A DNA stretch of 64,000 nucleotides, taken from assembly GCF_007096385.1 (NCBI RefSeq), contig NZ_VJWL01000001.1:1211488-1275487 (forward strand). Direction: 5' to 3'. Below the pieces are notes generated by a model. It ran no database searches. It was not told the DNA's origin and saw only the letters and a list, made by a program, of their open reading frames with translations. Below are positions 30,369 to 39,264 of this stretch, piece by piece. Within the stretch, counting starts at the first letter, position 1; every line of letters begins with the position of its first letter. The DNA is from Aliidiomarina halalkaliphila (GTDB lineage: Bacteria; Pseudomonadota; Gammaproteobacteria; Enterobacterales; Alteromonadaceae). Position numbers and translations under genes: made by a program.

Positions 30369-31169
30369 ATGCATGCAATGTTAAATATTGCGGTGCGCGC
30401 TGCACGTGCAGCCGGCCGTGTTGCGATGAAATCGTTTCAGCAACCAGACCAAGTCGAATTTGCTGAAAAAAGTCTGAATGACTTTGTCACTAACATCGAC
30501 AAAGCCTGTGAACAGACCATCATCTCAACAATCCAAAAATCTTATCCTGATCACGGCTTTCTCGCCGAAGAATCGGGAGAACATCAGGCGCAGGGAGACT
30601 ACCTGTGGGTAATTGATCCCATCGATGGCACCACCAATTACATGCGCGGAATTCCGCACTTCTGTATCTCAATAGCACTTATGCATAAAGGCATCACGCA
30701 GCACGCTGTGGTGTACGATCCTGTGCGCGAAGAAATGTTTACCGCAAGCCGCGGCGCCGGTGCTCAATTAAATGGTTATCGTATACGGGTATCACCGCGC
30801 AAAGACCTCGAAGGCACCTTATTAGCCACAGGCTTCCCATTTAAGCTCAAGCATTTACTGCCTGACTATCAAAAAGTCTTTAATAAGTTTTTTGAACAAG
30901 CCGCAGACGTGCGTCGTGCCGGTTCCGCCGCCCTTGATTTAGCTTATGTAGCTTCTGGTCGCGTGGATGGATATTGGGAAGCGGGATTGCAGCTGTGGGA
31001 TACCGCCGCGGGTGAGCTACTCGTGCGTGAAGCAGGTGGGGTCGTAACTGATTTTGGTGGTGGTATGAATCACCAGAAATCAGGCAACATCGTAGCGGCA
31101 TCGCCTCGGGTATTACAAACCATGGTCACGCAGATGCGCCCCTTGTTACCTAAATCACTATTAAAGTAG
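30369..31169 (+). CDS. suhB: Inositol-1-monophosphatase / antitermination factor SuhB
   Basis: Mg-dependent inositol monophosphatase that in E. coli also joins the rRNA antitermination complex. From the ATG at 30369 it has 266 residues (E. coli 267), begins MHAMLNIAVRAARAAG, and has AGGAA upstream. The metal-binding motifs are FLAEESGEH and WVIDPIDGTTNYMRG, with a third, LWDTAAGELLVREAGG, near the C-terminus. An in-frame start 7 codons upstream covers the Shine-Dalgarno and is unlikely. Confidence 0.96.
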   Translation: MHAMLNIAVRAARAAGRVAMKSFQQPDQVEFAEKSLNDFVTNIDKACEQTIISTIQKSYPDHGFLAEESGEHQAQGDYLWVIDPIDGTTNYMRGIPHFCISIALMHKGITQHAVVYDPVREEMFTASRGAGAQLNGYRIRVSPRKDLEGTLLATGFPFKLKHLLPDYQKVFNKFFEQAADVRRAGSAALDLAYVASGRVDGYWEAGLQLWDTAAGELLVREAGGVVTDFGGGMNHQKSGNIVAASPRVLQTMVTQMRPLLPKSLLK

Positions 31170-31244
31170 TCAACGCACCGCGCTGGTTCGAAGCTTTCTA
31201 TACAAGCTGACCAGCTACTGCGTATCCTACTTTATTGACAGATA

Positions 31245-31277
31245 CAAAAACGCCGGCATTAGCCGGCGTTCGTTTTT
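31245..31277. terminator. Bidirectional terminator between suhB and the DUF3545 gene
   Basis: ACGCCGGC ATTA GCCGGCGT forms an 8 bp GC-rich stem. It has AAAAA on the left and TTCGTTTTT on the right, so it can end suhB (plus) and the small minus-strand gene that stops at 31276. Confidence 0.85.
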
Positions 31278-31443
31278 AAAATTCTAAATCGTCTACGTCT
31301 AAGTCGTAGGTGTAGTCGATATCCATGAGTTCTTTTTCTAAGCGTTTACGTTCTTTTAGCGCTTCAATCTCACGCCATTTCCGCTTTGCCCGACCCTTAC
31401 CTGACTTCTCAGATGCGTTGCTGAGTTCTTCCGTATGGTTCAT
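31276..31443 (-). CDS. Small DUF3545-type protein
   Basis: A 55-residue basic-then-acidic protein translated by hand from the ATG at 31443, which has GGGGGAG 3 nt upstream. Key features: a basic centre KGRAKRKWREIEALKERKR (residues 16-34), then a helix with many Glu/Lys and an acidic C-terminus DLDVDDLEF. The RKWREIEALK motif matches my memory of the DUF3545 family of short gammaproteobacterial proteins. Function is unknown; a nucleic-acid or protein-binding helix is a guess from charge only. It is bounded by a terminator on one side and ung on the other. Confidence 0.82.
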   Translation of the reverse strand: MNHTEELSNASEKSGKGRAKRKWREIEALKERKRLEKELMDIDYTYDLDVDDLEF

Positions 31444-31539
31444 GAGCTCCCCCTATTTGAACATCGCTGTTATATTTTTGTTAGCGCCTACACATAGTGC
31501 CACAACGAGGGTAAATGTAAAGCAAAATTGTTGCACATA

Positions 31540-31557
31540 TGTGATCACACTATCACA
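31540..31557. promoter_or_regulatory. Palindrome upstream of the DUF3545 gene
   Basis: TGTGAT CACACT ATCACA is a perfect 6+6 inverted repeat between the ung stop and the small gene, about 100 bp before its ATG. The half-sites are those of CRP, but the spacing is two bases wider than the CRP consensus (TGTGAT-N4-ATCACA). It may be an operator for a CRP/FNR-type or other dimeric regulator, or chance. Confidence 0.35.
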
Positions 31558-31563
31558 TTTGCG

Positions 31564-32214
31564 TTACCAGTTGATGGGCGCACGACCCTGCTCCTGCAGC
31601 CATGCATTTGCCGCTTTGAAGTGCCCGCAGGTTAAGAACCCACGGTGCGCCGAAAGCGGCGAGGGATGCACCGATTCCAATAGCAGATGACGGTTCTGAT
31701 CGATATGCTCGCCGAGTTGCTGGGCATGCTTGCCCCACAACATAAACACCATCGGTTGCAGCTCATTTAAGTACGCCAAAGTCGCCTTAGTAAATTCCTG
31801 CCACCCCCACTTCGCATGCGCTCCTGGGCTGCTGTCTCGCACCGTCAGCGCCGTATTCAATAACAACACCCCCTGCTGTGCCCAGGCCGTTAAATCGCCA
31901 TGCTGCGGGATAGCGAAGTTTGGATAGTCGTGTTGAATGGCTTTATAAATATTCTTTAAGCTCGGCGGCGGCCTGATGCCCGCGGGCACCGAAAAAGCCA
32001 AGCCATGGGCCTGCCCCGGCTGGTGATAGGGATCTTGTCCAAGAATCACCACTTTCACCTGATCTTTAGGGGTTAATTCAAAGGCACGAAATACCTGTTC
32101 TTTGGGCGGATAGATCGGCACATCCCCCGCCCGCTCGGCCAACACCCGATCCCGCAGCTCGCGAAAATACGACTTCTGCCGCTCTTGCTCAAACAACCCC
32201 TGCCAAGATTCCAT
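31564..32214 (-). CDS. ung: Uracil-DNA glycosylase
   Basis: Removes uracil from DNA to start base-excision repair. It has 216 residues (E. coli 229). The water-activating Asp61 lies in GQDPYH, the uracil-recognition segment is LLNTALTVRDSSPGAHAKWG, and the His of the HPSPLS loop is near residue 186. It is monocistronic; upstream lies the GC-rich duplicated block at 32301-32763. Confidence 0.98.
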   Translation of the reverse strand: MESWQGLFEQERQKSYFRELRDRVLAERAGDVPIYPPKEQVFRAFELTPKDQVKVVILGQDPYHQPGQAHGLAFSVPAGIRPPPSLKNIYKAIQHDYPNFAIPQHGDLTAWAQQGVLLLNTALTVRDSSPGAHAKWGWQEFTKATLAYLNELQPMVFMLWGKHAQQLGEHIDQNRHLLLESVHPSPLSAHRGFLTCGHFKAANAWLQEQGRAPINW

Positions 32215-32300
32215 CCATTATTCCTCGTTATCACAACCACACCCATAGGTTATATGAGTTCGCCATCGTAGCCAACGCGGTTGAGGCTGATCTAGCACGG

Positions 32301-32763
32301 GCGTGGGCCAACGCGCTGCGTTGGGTACGGGGGCTAGTCTGGCGCGGGGGTGGGATAAGTCACGTGGGGGTGTGCGCGGCAGGGATGCCGCGCCCAAGCC
32401 TACATGGATGTATTCACGGCGTCCCCCGCGGGGCTTTCCCACCCCCGGGCCTTTTCTGGGCGTGGGCCAACGCGGTGCGTTGGGTACGGGGTTTAGGGCG
32501 GGGATAGCCCTCGCCCTGAGCCCTATAGTGGCACCAGGCCAACGCGGGGCTTTCCCACCCTCGGGCCTTTTCTGGGCGTGGGCCAACGCGGTGCGTTGGA
32601 TACGGGGGCTAGTCTGGCGCGGGGGTGGGATAAGTCACGTGGGGGTGTGCGCGGCAGGGATGCCGCGCCCAAGCCTACATGGATGTATTCACGGCGTCCC
32701 CCGCGGGGCTTTCCCACCCCCGGGCCTTTTCTGGGCGTGGGCCAACGCGGTGCGTTGGATACG
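32301..32763. repeat. GC-rich non-coding block with a 188 bp duplication
   Basis: Positions 32301-32488 and 32576-32763 are copies 275 bp apart with only about two base differences. A third partial copy, 32541-32603, holds just the right-hand part. Each copy has a stem GCGCGGC/GCCGCGC and begins and ends with a short palindrome, CCAACGC-GCGTTGG, which occurs four times. The G-rich tracts match C-rich tracts further along. Reading frames across it on both strands are low-complexity and mirror-like, so I regard them as spurious. It resembles intergenic repeats seen in many gammaproteobacteria whose translation recalls hypothetical proteins. This block, with a few bases at either side, fills 32215-32763 between ung and a terminator. 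Confidence 0.75.
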
Positions 32764-32793
32764 AAAAAGGCCTCCGAGATGGAGGCCTTTTTT
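32764..32793. terminator. Intrinsic terminator after the DUF1302 gene
   Basis: AAAAAGGCCTCC GAGAT GGAGGCCTTTTTT forms a 12 bp perfect stem. The A- and T-runs at both sides make it bidirectional. It ends the DUF1302 transcript 17 bp after its stop and also isolates the repeat block. Confidence 0.9.
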
Positions 32794-32809
32794 AAGCTTG
32801 TGCGGTGGT

Positions 32810-34630
32810 TTAGAAGGATACCGAGAAGCTAGCTGAGATATGATCCCGATCTTGCATTGGATCGTAGTCTGCGCCTTGGTAGCGGTTATAACCCACAGTC
32901 ACCCGGTATTTGTTGCTCATGTAGTTTGCGTCGAGCAACAGACCTAAGTTTTGACGACCTTCGATGAAGTTTGCGTTCGGCGAGTAACCTTTAACATCGT
33001 GGTTCCATGCGATTGTTGGGTTGATGTTCCAGCCCATAAACGCATTCGAGAAGTTAAAGATAAAGCGCGTCCGGTAACCCCATGAGAAGCTCGTTACAAA
33101 GCCATCACAGTTCATGTCTGCCGTTGGGCTTGGATTCCCTAGCGCCATTTGGTCAGCACGCGTTAAACACTTGCCATATACCGGGCTACGACCGAAACGC
33201 TGCTCGTCGAGACCGGGTAAATCAGACACATAGTTCGCACCGATTTCACCGATAAACGTCATGCGGTCAGAACCCCACAGACGCTCAAAGAAGTTAATAA
33301 ATGTTGTTTGTGCTTGCCACACTTCCAACTCTTCATAACCCCGTGCACGATTGCCTACTGCGTTGCCATCAGGGCGTGCTTCAATGATACGCGGCGTAAA
33401 GGTGCTTGGTACGTTTGGACGCAAACCAGCCGTCAGGATTTCAGTGGTGTTAATTTGCACCGCTTGATTTGGACGGTAGCTCACTTCACCAGCCCATGAC
33501 CAGTCGCTCAATGTGGTACTGAAGCTCACACCTACGATCTCGTTGTCTTCAGGGTATTCCGCAAAATACTCTGGACCCAACTGTGACACGATGTTGTTAC
33601 TAAAGTTGTTGGTGCGCCAGTCATATGCAGAAATGATAGGGGTGGTGTTATGCACGTTCATGTAATAGAAGCCGAACTCCGTGTCCAGATCCATTGAATA
33701 GTAACGGGCAGAAATACCATAAGAACCTGTGTTGCTCGCTTCGATATCTTCAGCCCGGGTTAAGTAAAAACCGGCTTCAACAGACTCGCGGTCACTTAAG
33801 AACCGACCTGGCGCGACTTCTGGGTTTAAGGTTACTTTGTTACAACCTGGGCCACCCAAAATATCGACTGTTGAGAAGAAAGTACCGCAACCGTCGAGTT
33901 TGGTGTTATCCCACTCGAATTGCCAGAACGCATCTAAGCTCCACGCATCGGATAAACCGATAGACGTGCTCACCATACCTACCGGCAGCAATGCTTCACG
34001 CACTTCCGCACCAGGGCGGCGGGCCGCGTTCACGTCGAGCGGGTTAATTGAGTTCACACCATTGAAGATAAAGGTGCTTTCACCCCAGCTCAGTACCTGA
34101 CGACCTACACGCAGATCCACAGGTGTGTCACCTAAATGGAAGTTCGTGTAATAGAAAGCGTCCAGTAAGTTGATCCCTTTCCCTTTTGAATAATCATCAA
34201 AAGAGTCTGCATCAAGGCGTGAGTCTGGGAAGTAATTTGTACCCGTATGACCGTGTGGAACGCCTTCGCGCTCGAGTACAGCATCATACCAGTAGTTAAA
34301 GCGAACAAAGAAACCACCTGAATTTTGAGTGCGGATATCCACATCGTGAATACCACGGAAAACCCAAGCTGTTAGGTCACCCCGATCGAAGTTCAGGTTA
34401 CCATCATCGGCAACACCCGATTGCCCCAATCCACCTTCGTAGTTGCCCGGATGCAGCACTCGATTGTCTCGAGAGCCTACCCGCCAAGTTGCCCCAACCG
34501 AGAAGGTTGAATCAAAGTTAACTTCAAACGGACCTGCGGTAAATTCTGCAGCCTGTGCAGGCATTGCGATTGCAAGTGCGACAGCAGAGGCAAGAGGGAG
34601 TTTTTTAAACATAGTTGTTTTTCTTTTCAT
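32810..34630 (-). CDS. DUF1302-family outer-membrane protein
   Basis: A 606-residue exported protein. From the ATG at 34630 (AGGTGG 8 nt upstream) a signal peptide ends near ALAIAMPAQA/AEF. The mature part has alternating, aromatic-rich beta strands, Cys pairs in loops, and a final Phe after SASFSVSF, all typical of a beta-barrel. The sequence resembles DUF1302 proteins, which in other bacteria often neighbour DUF1329 and RND-type genes and are suggested to serve lipid or sterol-like traffic. None of those partners is here. A second in-frame ATG at 34612 (MFKKLPLAS) is a weaker alternative start. Function not established. Confidence 0.85.
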   Translation of the reverse strand: MKRKTTMFKKLPLASAVALAIAMPAQAAEFTAGPFEVNFDSTFSVGATWRVGSRDNRVLHPGNYEGGLGQSGVADDGNLNFDRGDLTAWVFRGIHDVDIRTQNSGGFFVRFNYWYDAVLEREGVPHGHTGTNYFPDSRLDADSFDDYSKGKGINLLDAFYYTNFHLGDTPVDLRVGRQVLSWGESTFIFNGVNSINPLDVNAARRPGAEVREALLPVGMVSTSIGLSDAWSLDAFWQFEWDNTKLDGCGTFFSTVDILGGPGCNKVTLNPEVAPGRFLSDRESVEAGFYLTRAEDIEASNTGSYGISARYYSMDLDTEFGFYYMNVHNTTPIISAYDWRTNNFSNNIVSQLGPEYFAEYPEDNEIVGVSFSTTLSDWSWAGEVSYRPNQAVQINTTEILTAGLRPNVPSTFTPRIIEARPDGNAVGNRARGYEELEVWQAQTTFINFFERLWGSDRMTFIGEIGANYVSDLPGLDEQRFGRSPVYGKCLTRADQMALGNPSPTADMNCDGFVTSFSWGYRTRFIFNFSNAFMGWNINPTIAWNHDVKGYSPNANFIEGRQNLGLLLDANYMSNKYRVTVGYNRYQGADYDPMQDRDHISASFSVSF

Positions 34631-34691
34631 TGTTGTTGCCACCTATCCTGCGTACCCCGAACGGGAGTCCTTGGCTAATGACTGTGCAAAA

Positions 34692-34722
34692 ATCATGTCT
34701 GATAACTTGCAATTTCGCAAGT
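34692..34722 (-). promoter_or_regulatory. Predicted DUF1302 promoter with overlapping palindrome
   Basis: On the minus strand TTGCGA (plus 34715-34720), a 17 bp spacer, CATGAT (plus 34692-34697). The 18 bp palindrome ACTTGC-N6-GCAAGT (34705-34722) covers the -35 box. This arrangement suits a repressor that blocks polymerase. The regulator is unknown. Confidence 0.4.
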
Positions 34723-34763
34723 ATTTACACCCATTTAACCAACTTTTTTGTAATACTTTATTA

Positions 34764-34796
34764 ACAAGCAGGTTAGCAGAGGACCGACCTGCTTGT
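34764..34796 (-). other. Hairpin downstream of etfA
   Basis: ACAAGCAGGT pairs with ACCTGCTTGT in a 10 bp perfect stem with a 13 nt loop, 7 bp past the etfA stop codon. The minus-strand side continues TAATAAAG, without a real T-run. It may be a weak or factor-assisted terminator for etfBA. Confidence 0.45.
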
Positions 34797-34803
34797 CACG
34801 CAG

Positions 34804-35736
34804 TTAAGATAAAGCGTTTTCCAACTCCGGTAATGCGTCGAATAAATCCGCCACCAAACCGTAGTCTGCGACCTGAAAAATAGGCGCTTCTTCATCTTTA
34901 TTGATTGCGACAATCACCTTGGAATCTTTCATTCCGGCGAGGTGTTGAATCGCACCACTGATCCCCACTGCGATGTATAACTCAGGCGCGACAATCTTAC
35001 CTGTCTGGCCGACTTGCATATCATTCGGTACAAAACCTGCGTCGACAGCGGCACGTGATGCCCCAATCGCGGCCCCCAATTTATCCGCTACTTTTTCAAG
35101 TAACGCGAAGTTTTCACCATTTTGCATCCCGCGACCACCGGAGATAACGACACGTGCCGAGGATAAGTCCGGACGCTCAGAAGCGGCAACTTGCTCCGCC
35201 ACATAGCGAACTTTATCGGATTCAAATACGGCGTCGAGAGCGTCTACGGAAGCGCTACCACCTTCTGCTGCTACGGCGTCAAACGCCGTTGCGCGCACGG
35301 TAATCACTTTAATGGATTCGTCGGATTTCACGGTAGCAATCGCATTACCCGCATAAATCGGACGACGGAAGGTATCGGCTGATTCCACGCTAATAATGTC
35401 AGAGACTTGCGCCACATCGAGTAACACGGCAACGCGTGGCATAAAGTTTTTACCGGTTGTCGTCGCAGGCGCAACGACGTGGCTGTAATCTTTTGCCAGG
35501 CTCACCACTAAAGCACTAATGTTCTCTGCCAGTTGGTGGCCATAAGCCGCATGGTCTGCACACAATACTTTGGCAACGCCGGCCGCTTTTGCCACTTGGT
35601 CTGCAACCGCTGCACATCCTTCACCAGCCACCAATACATGAATATCATCACCCATGGCCTGTGCTGCGGTTAATGTTTTCAGAGTCGCAGGATTGAGTTC
35701 TTTGTTGTCGTGTTCGGCAATCACTAAGATGCTCAT
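34804..35736 (-). CDS. etfA: Electron transfer flavoprotein alpha subunit
   Basis: FAD-binding subunit of the heterodimeric ETF that takes electrons from acyl-CoA and other dehydrogenases to ETF-ubiquinone oxidoreductase. It has 310 residues: an N-terminal alpha/beta domain ([14 protein letters not shown]) and a C-terminal FAD domain with [35 protein letters not shown] and [12 protein letters not shown]. Its start overlaps the etfB stop by 4 nt (ATGA), which favours equal synthesis of the two subunits. Confidence 0.96.
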   Translation of the reverse strand: MSILVIAEHDNKELNPATLKTLTAAQAMGDDIHVLVAGEGCAAVADQVAKAAGVAKVLCADHAAYGHQLAENISALVVSLAKDYSHVVAPATTTGKNFMPRVAVLLDVAQVSDIISVESADTFRRPIYAGNAIATVKSDESIKVITVRATAFDAVAAEGGSASVDALDAVFESDKVRYVAEQVAASERPDLSSARVVISGGRGMQNGENFALLEKVADKLGAAIGASRAAVDAGFVPNDMQVGQTGKIVAPELYIAVGISGAIQHLAGMKDSKVIVAINKDEEAPIFQVADYGLVADLFDALPELENALS

Positions 35737-36482
35737 AATACTTTCGCCTCGTTCTTCAGCTTGTCGACCAGTTCTGCAATATCCGCCACTTTTACGCCGG
35801 CACTGCGCTCAGCTGGGGCTTCCACTTTCAGAACCGACACTTTCGAGCCCAGCTCTACACCTAAGCTTTCCGGCGTTTTCACATCCAAAGGCTTGCGCTT
35901 GGCTTTCATAATGTTTGGCAATGACGCATAACGGGGCTCATTCAAACGCAGATCGGTGGTGACAATCGCAGGCAGAGTCAGCTCGATAGTTTGTAAGCCA
36001 CCGTCGACTTCTCGGGTTACATTCACTTTGTCGCCATCCACTTGCACTTCAGAGGCAAAAGTCCCCTGAGGCATATCCGTGAGCGCTGATAACATTTGAC
36101 CGGTTTGGTTGTTATCTGAATCGATGGCTTGTTTACCAAGAATCACTAGCTGTGGTTGTTCTTCGTCGACTACTTTGTGCAGTAGCTTTGCTACCGCAAG
36201 GGAATCGGGCATGGTATCGGTTTCGATATGAATGCCACGGTCGGCACCTAATGCCAGTGCAGTCCGAATCTGTTCCTGACAGGCTTTGGGTCCAATCGAT
36301 ACCACCACCACTTCTTCGGCAGTGCCTTTTTCTTTTAAACGCACCGCTTCTTCCACTGCGATTTCGCAGAATGGATTCAACGCCATTTTCACGTTACTGA
36401 GGTCCACATCGGACTGATCGGCTTTCACCCGTACTTTGACGTTGTAGTCAATGACGCGCTTCACCGCGACCAAGATTTTCAT
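35733..36482 (-). CDS. etfB: Electron transfer flavoprotein beta subunit
   Basis: AMP-binding subunit of ETF, 249 residues. It begins [16 protein letters not shown], contains [19 protein letters not shown] and the signature [20 protein letters not shown] near residue 188. First gene of etfBA, behind a promoter overlapped by a short palindrome. The ETF-ubiquinone oxidoreductase gene is not in the window. Confidence 0.96.
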   Translation of the reverse strand: MKILVAVKRVIDYNVKVRVKADQSDVDLSNVKMALNPFCEIAVEEAVRLKEKGTAEEVVVVSIGPKACQEQIRTALALGADRGIHIETDTMPDSLAVAKLLHKVVDEEQPQLVILGKQAIDSDNNQTGQMLSALTDMPQGTFASEVQVDGDKVNVTREVDGGLQTIELTLPAIVTTDLRLNEPRYASLPNIMKAKRKPLDVKTPESLGVELGSKVSVLKVEAPAERSAGVKVADIAELVDKLKNEAKVL

Positions 36483-36530
36483 AACTTCTTCCTTCTCGTC
36501 ATTCCTACGTCGATTCCGACATAAGCGTGC

Positions 36531-36560
36531 ATTATGTAAAAGCGGCCTGCTTGAAACAAG
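36531..36560 (-). promoter_or_regulatory. Predicted etfBA promoter with palindrome on the -35 box
   Basis: On the minus strand TTGTTT (plus 36554-36559), a 17 bp spacer, CATAAT (plus 36531-36536), about 50 bp before etfB. The palindrome CTTG-AAA-CAAG (36550-36560) covers the -35 box and lies within a wider GCCTG...CAGGC repeat (36545-36569). This could be an operator for a fatty-acid or branched-chain degradation regulator, though I cannot match it to a known motif. Confidence 0.45.
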
Positions 36561-36686
36561 TGATCAGGCGAGAATATAAACAAAAATGCTACATCCGGGT
36601 GTCAACTCAAGCTGGCACCCTGTTTTAAATGCGTAGATTCATTTCAGGCGGCGTATTATGGCAGTTTCCGCGCCATTCCTAAACGC

Positions 36687-37475
36687 CTAAGATGATGGCG
36701 TAACCTGAGGTAAGCTCCGTTCCAACAATTTTGCTGCAGCAAAGAGGCCAAAACTAGCAGTGACCATCATGGATGCACCAAAGCCTGTGGCGCAATCGAG
36801 GCGCATCGCTTGGCCACCAGGCTTAGCGTAAGACACCGAGCCATCAGCGCCTGGGTAACGCAGCTGTTCCGTTGAAAAAACACAATCAATACCAAATTTA
36901 CGCTTGGGGTTTTTAGAAAAACCGTGATCACGACGGAGTTGATTACGTACCTTGGCCATGAGCGGATCTTGGGTTACCTTTGCCACGTCAGCCACGGTCA
37001 GGGCTGTCGGATCAATTTGCCCGCCCGCACCTCCAGTGGTCACCACTTTGATTTTTTGCCGCTTGCACCACACCAATAACGCGATCTTCGGGCGCACACT
37101 GTCAATGGCATCCAAAATACCATCCGGGCGCACTGCAAACACCTCATCGAGGTTGCTTGGGGTGACAAAGCTATCCACCACGCGCACGTTGATGTCAGGA
37201 TTAATATCCCGTAACCGATCGGCAATCACGTGGGTCTTCTGGCGGCCTATCGTGCTTGTCAGGGCATGGGATTGGCGATTGGTATTACTTAAACAGACGT
37301 CGTCTAAATCCACCAAGGTGATCGTGCCTACGCCCGTGCGAGCCAGGGCTTCTGCCGCCCACGAGCCAACGCCACCTAATCCCACAACCGCAAGGTGTAG
37401 CTGTTGAATGCACTCCGCTTGAGCGCTTCCATATAAGCGTTCGATACCACTAAAACGACGCTGCCATTCATTCAT
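36687..37475 (-). CDS. tcdA: tRNA threonylcarbamoyladenosine dehydratase
   Basis: E1-like enzyme that cyclises t6A37 to ct6A37 in ANN-decoding tRNAs with ATP. It has 262 residues (E. coli 268). The ThiF/MoeB-type nucleotide site is VGLGGVGSWAAEALARTG, followed by LVDLDDVCLSNTNRQ and ILDAIDSVRPK. ATG at 37475 chosen over the GTG one codon upstream. It lies 27 bp after thyA on the same strand. Confidence 0.95.
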   Translation of the reverse strand: MNEWQRRFSGIERLYGSAQAECIQQLHLAVVGLGGVGSWAAEALARTGVGTITLVDLDDVCLSNTNRQSHALTSTIGRQKTHVIADRLRDINPDINVRVVDSFVTPSNLDEVFAVRPDGILDAIDSVRPKIALLVWCKRQKIKVVTTGGAGGQIDPTALTVADVAKVTQDPLMAKVRNQLRRDHGFSKNPKRKFGIDCVFSTEQLRYPGADGSVSYAKPGGQAMRLDCATGFGASMMVTASFGLFAAAKLLERSLPQVTPSS

Positions 37476-37502
37476 CACGATTCGTGCCTAGCCTTCACTG
37501 AG

Positions 37503-38336
37503 TTAGATCGCCACTGGCGCTTTAATATGGGGATGAGCTTCGTACCCCACCAATTCAAAATCGTCGTAGGTAAAATCAAAGATACTCTTTACCTGAGGAT
37601 TCAGTTTCATTGTCGGCAAGGGTAATGGCTCACGGCTTAATTGCAACTGCGCTTGCTCAATATGATTGGAATATAAATGCGCATCACCAAAAGTATGGAT
37701 AAATTCGCCCAGCTCCAAATCACACACCTGGGCAACCATCATGGTAAAGAGCGCATAGCTCGCAATATTAAACGGCACGCCTAGAAAAATATCAGCACTG
37801 CGCTGATATAACTGGCAGGAGAGCTTGCCATCGGCAACATAGAACTGAAACAACGTATGACACGGCGGCAGCGCTTGCTTTCCGGCTGCTGCATTTTCTT
37901 TTGGCGACATGGATGTATCCGGCAACAACGCCGGGTTCCAGGCGCTAATCAGTAATCGTCGGGAGTCCGGACTACTTTTGATCTGTGCTATCAGTTCTTC
38001 GATTTGATCCAGAGTTCCACCTTCTGGCGTTGGCCAGTTGCGCCACATAGCGCCATACACAGGCCCTAAATCTCCGGAGTCCGTGGCCCAACCGTCCCAA
38101 ATACTCACGCCATTCTCTTTTAGGTAACCAATATTGGTGTCGCCTTTCAAAAACCACAGCAATTCGTGAATGATCGAACGTAAATGACATTTTTTGGTGG
38201 TCACTAAAGGAAAGCCGGCGGCTAAATCGAAGCGCATTTGGTATCCAAAAATGCTCCGCGTACCAGTGCCCGTGCGATCTTCCTTTACGCTTCCATTCTC
38301 TAAAACGTGGCGCATCAAATCGAGATACTGTCGCAT
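37503..38336 (-). CDS. thyA: Thymidylate synthase
   Basis: Methylates dUMP to dTMP with methylenetetrahydrofolate. It has 277 residues (E. coli 264). Substrate and catalytic motifs are [22 protein letters not shown], the nucleophile Cys in [32 protein letters not shown] and HLYSNHIEQ. An insertion of about 14 residues before the catalytic Cys ([11 protein letters not shown]) accounts for the extra length and, as I recall, also occurs in other Alteromonadales. It is 2 bp after lgt. Dihydrofolate it releases is recycled by FolA, encoded at 60987-61484. Confidence 0.98.
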   Translation of the reverse strand: MRQYLDLMRHVLENGSVKEDRTGTGTRSIFGYQMRFDLAAGFPLVTTKKCHLRSIIHELLWFLKGDTNIGYLKENGVSIWDGWATDSGDLGPVYGAMWRNWPTPEGGTLDQIEELIAQIKSSPDSRRLLISAWNPALLPDTSMSPKENAAAGKQALPPCHTLFQFYVADGKLSCQLYQRSADIFLGVPFNIASYALFTMMVAQVCDLELGEFIHTFGDAHLYSNHIEQAQLQLSREPLPLPTMKLNPQVKSIFDFTYDDFELVGYEAHPHIKAPVAI

Positions 38337-38338
38337 AG

Positions 38339-39244
38339 TTAGCCCTTTTTCCGTGTTTTATTTTTATTTGTTTTGTTGTTACTCAGGGAATCTTTCGTTG
38401 CTTGCCCTTTGCCTTTTCCCGATCCCTGCGTGGGCTCACCGCCACCGGCAGGAAGAGGCCCAAAACGCCCCTGATAAGCCAAGACCATCAGCAAAATGCC
38501 AGCAATGACCATCGGGATGGATAACCACTGCCCCATGGTAAAGAGACCCAAGGTACCTAAATGCGCATCCGGTTCTCTAAACAACTCGGTAACTAGGCGT
38601 GCGCAACCGTAGCCAACTAAAAATAATCCACCAACTGCACCTACCGGACGCGGTTTGCGCGAGAATGCCCAAAGCACAACAAATAATACCAAACCTTCGG
38701 CAAAAGCTTGATAAAGTTGCGATGGATGACGGGGCAACGGCCCTCCTGTTGGAAACACCATCGCCCAAGGGACATCGGCAACGCGGCCCCATAACTCACC
38801 ATTAATAAAATTGCCGATGCGTCCGGCACCTAATCCTACAGGGACCAACGGTGCAACAAAATCGCCGACACTTAAAAATGAGCGGTTAGTTTTCCAAGCA
38901 AAAATAAAAATCGCGGTAATGGCCCCAATCAAGCCCCCATGAAACGACATACCGCCTTCACTGAAGCGGAACAAATACAACGGGTCTTGCATCAAGGTTG
39001 GGAACTGGTAGAACAGCGCATAACCGAGACGACCGCCAACAATCAGGGCAATAAATCCCCAAAACAACATGTCCTGCCACGCTTGGCGACTCCAACTGGG
39101 ATCCCGATCCGCTTGCCGATTCCCCCACCACAGGGCAAAACCAGCGCCCACTAAATACATGAGTCCATACCAATGAAGCTGAAGCGGTCCAATTGCGATA
39201 GCGACTGGGTCCCAGGCTGGGAATTGGAGGTGATCTGAGTTCAT
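38339..39244 (-). CDS. lgt: Prolipoprotein diacylglyceryl transferase
   Basis: Inner-membrane enzyme that attaches diacylglycerol to the lipobox cysteine of prolipoproteins, such as BamB in this window. From the ATG at 39244 (AAAGGA upstream) it has 301 residues and seven membrane helices. Signature [14 protein letters not shown]; the conserved His region is [13 protein letters not shown]. coli Lgt has 291. A Gly/Lys-rich hydrophilic tail of about 35 residues follows the last helix. An upstream in-frame start would add 53 unrelated residues and overlap the tauE gene. Confidence 0.97.
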   Translation of the reverse strand: MNSDHLQFPAWDPVAIAIGPLQLHWYGLMYLVGAGFALWWGNRQADRDPSWSRQAWQDMLFWGFIALIVGGRLGYALFYQFPTLMQDPLYLFRFSEGGMSFHGGLIGAITAIFIFAWKTNRSFLSVGDFVAPLVPVGLGAGRIGNFINGELWGRVADVPWAMVFPTGGPLPRHPSQLYQAFAEGLVLFVVLWAFSRKPRPVGAVGGLFLVGYGCARLVTELFREPDAHLGTLGLFTMGQWLSIPMVIAGILLMVLAYQGRFGPLPAGGGEPTQGSGKGKGQATKDSLSNNKTNKNKTRKKG

Positions 39245-39264
39245 GCAGCGTCCTTTAATCTCGA

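Noticed and set aside
31540-31557. CRP binding site
   Set aside because: The half-sites fit but the spacer is two bases too long for CRP; kept only as an unassigned palindrome.
31325-31690. A 121-codon plus-strand frame opposite the DUF3545 gene and ung
   Set aside because: It is antisense to two supported genes, crosses the intergenic gap and has no recognisable protein features.
32301-32763. Replication origin or integron
   Set aside because: No DnaA-box cluster, AT-rich unwinding region, integrase or attC-like cassette accompanies the repeats.
32218-32836. Several open frames of 64-177 codons on both strands in the GC-rich repeat
   Set aside because: They follow the duplicated DNA, are mirror images on the two strands, low in complexity, have no good ribosome binding site, and one runs through a terminator into the DUF1302 gene.
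36601-36640. Terminator GGGTGTC...GGCACCC with TGTTTT downstream of tcdA
   Set aside because: The T-rich side faces the plus strand, where no gene ends; the minus-strand tcdA side has no T-run.
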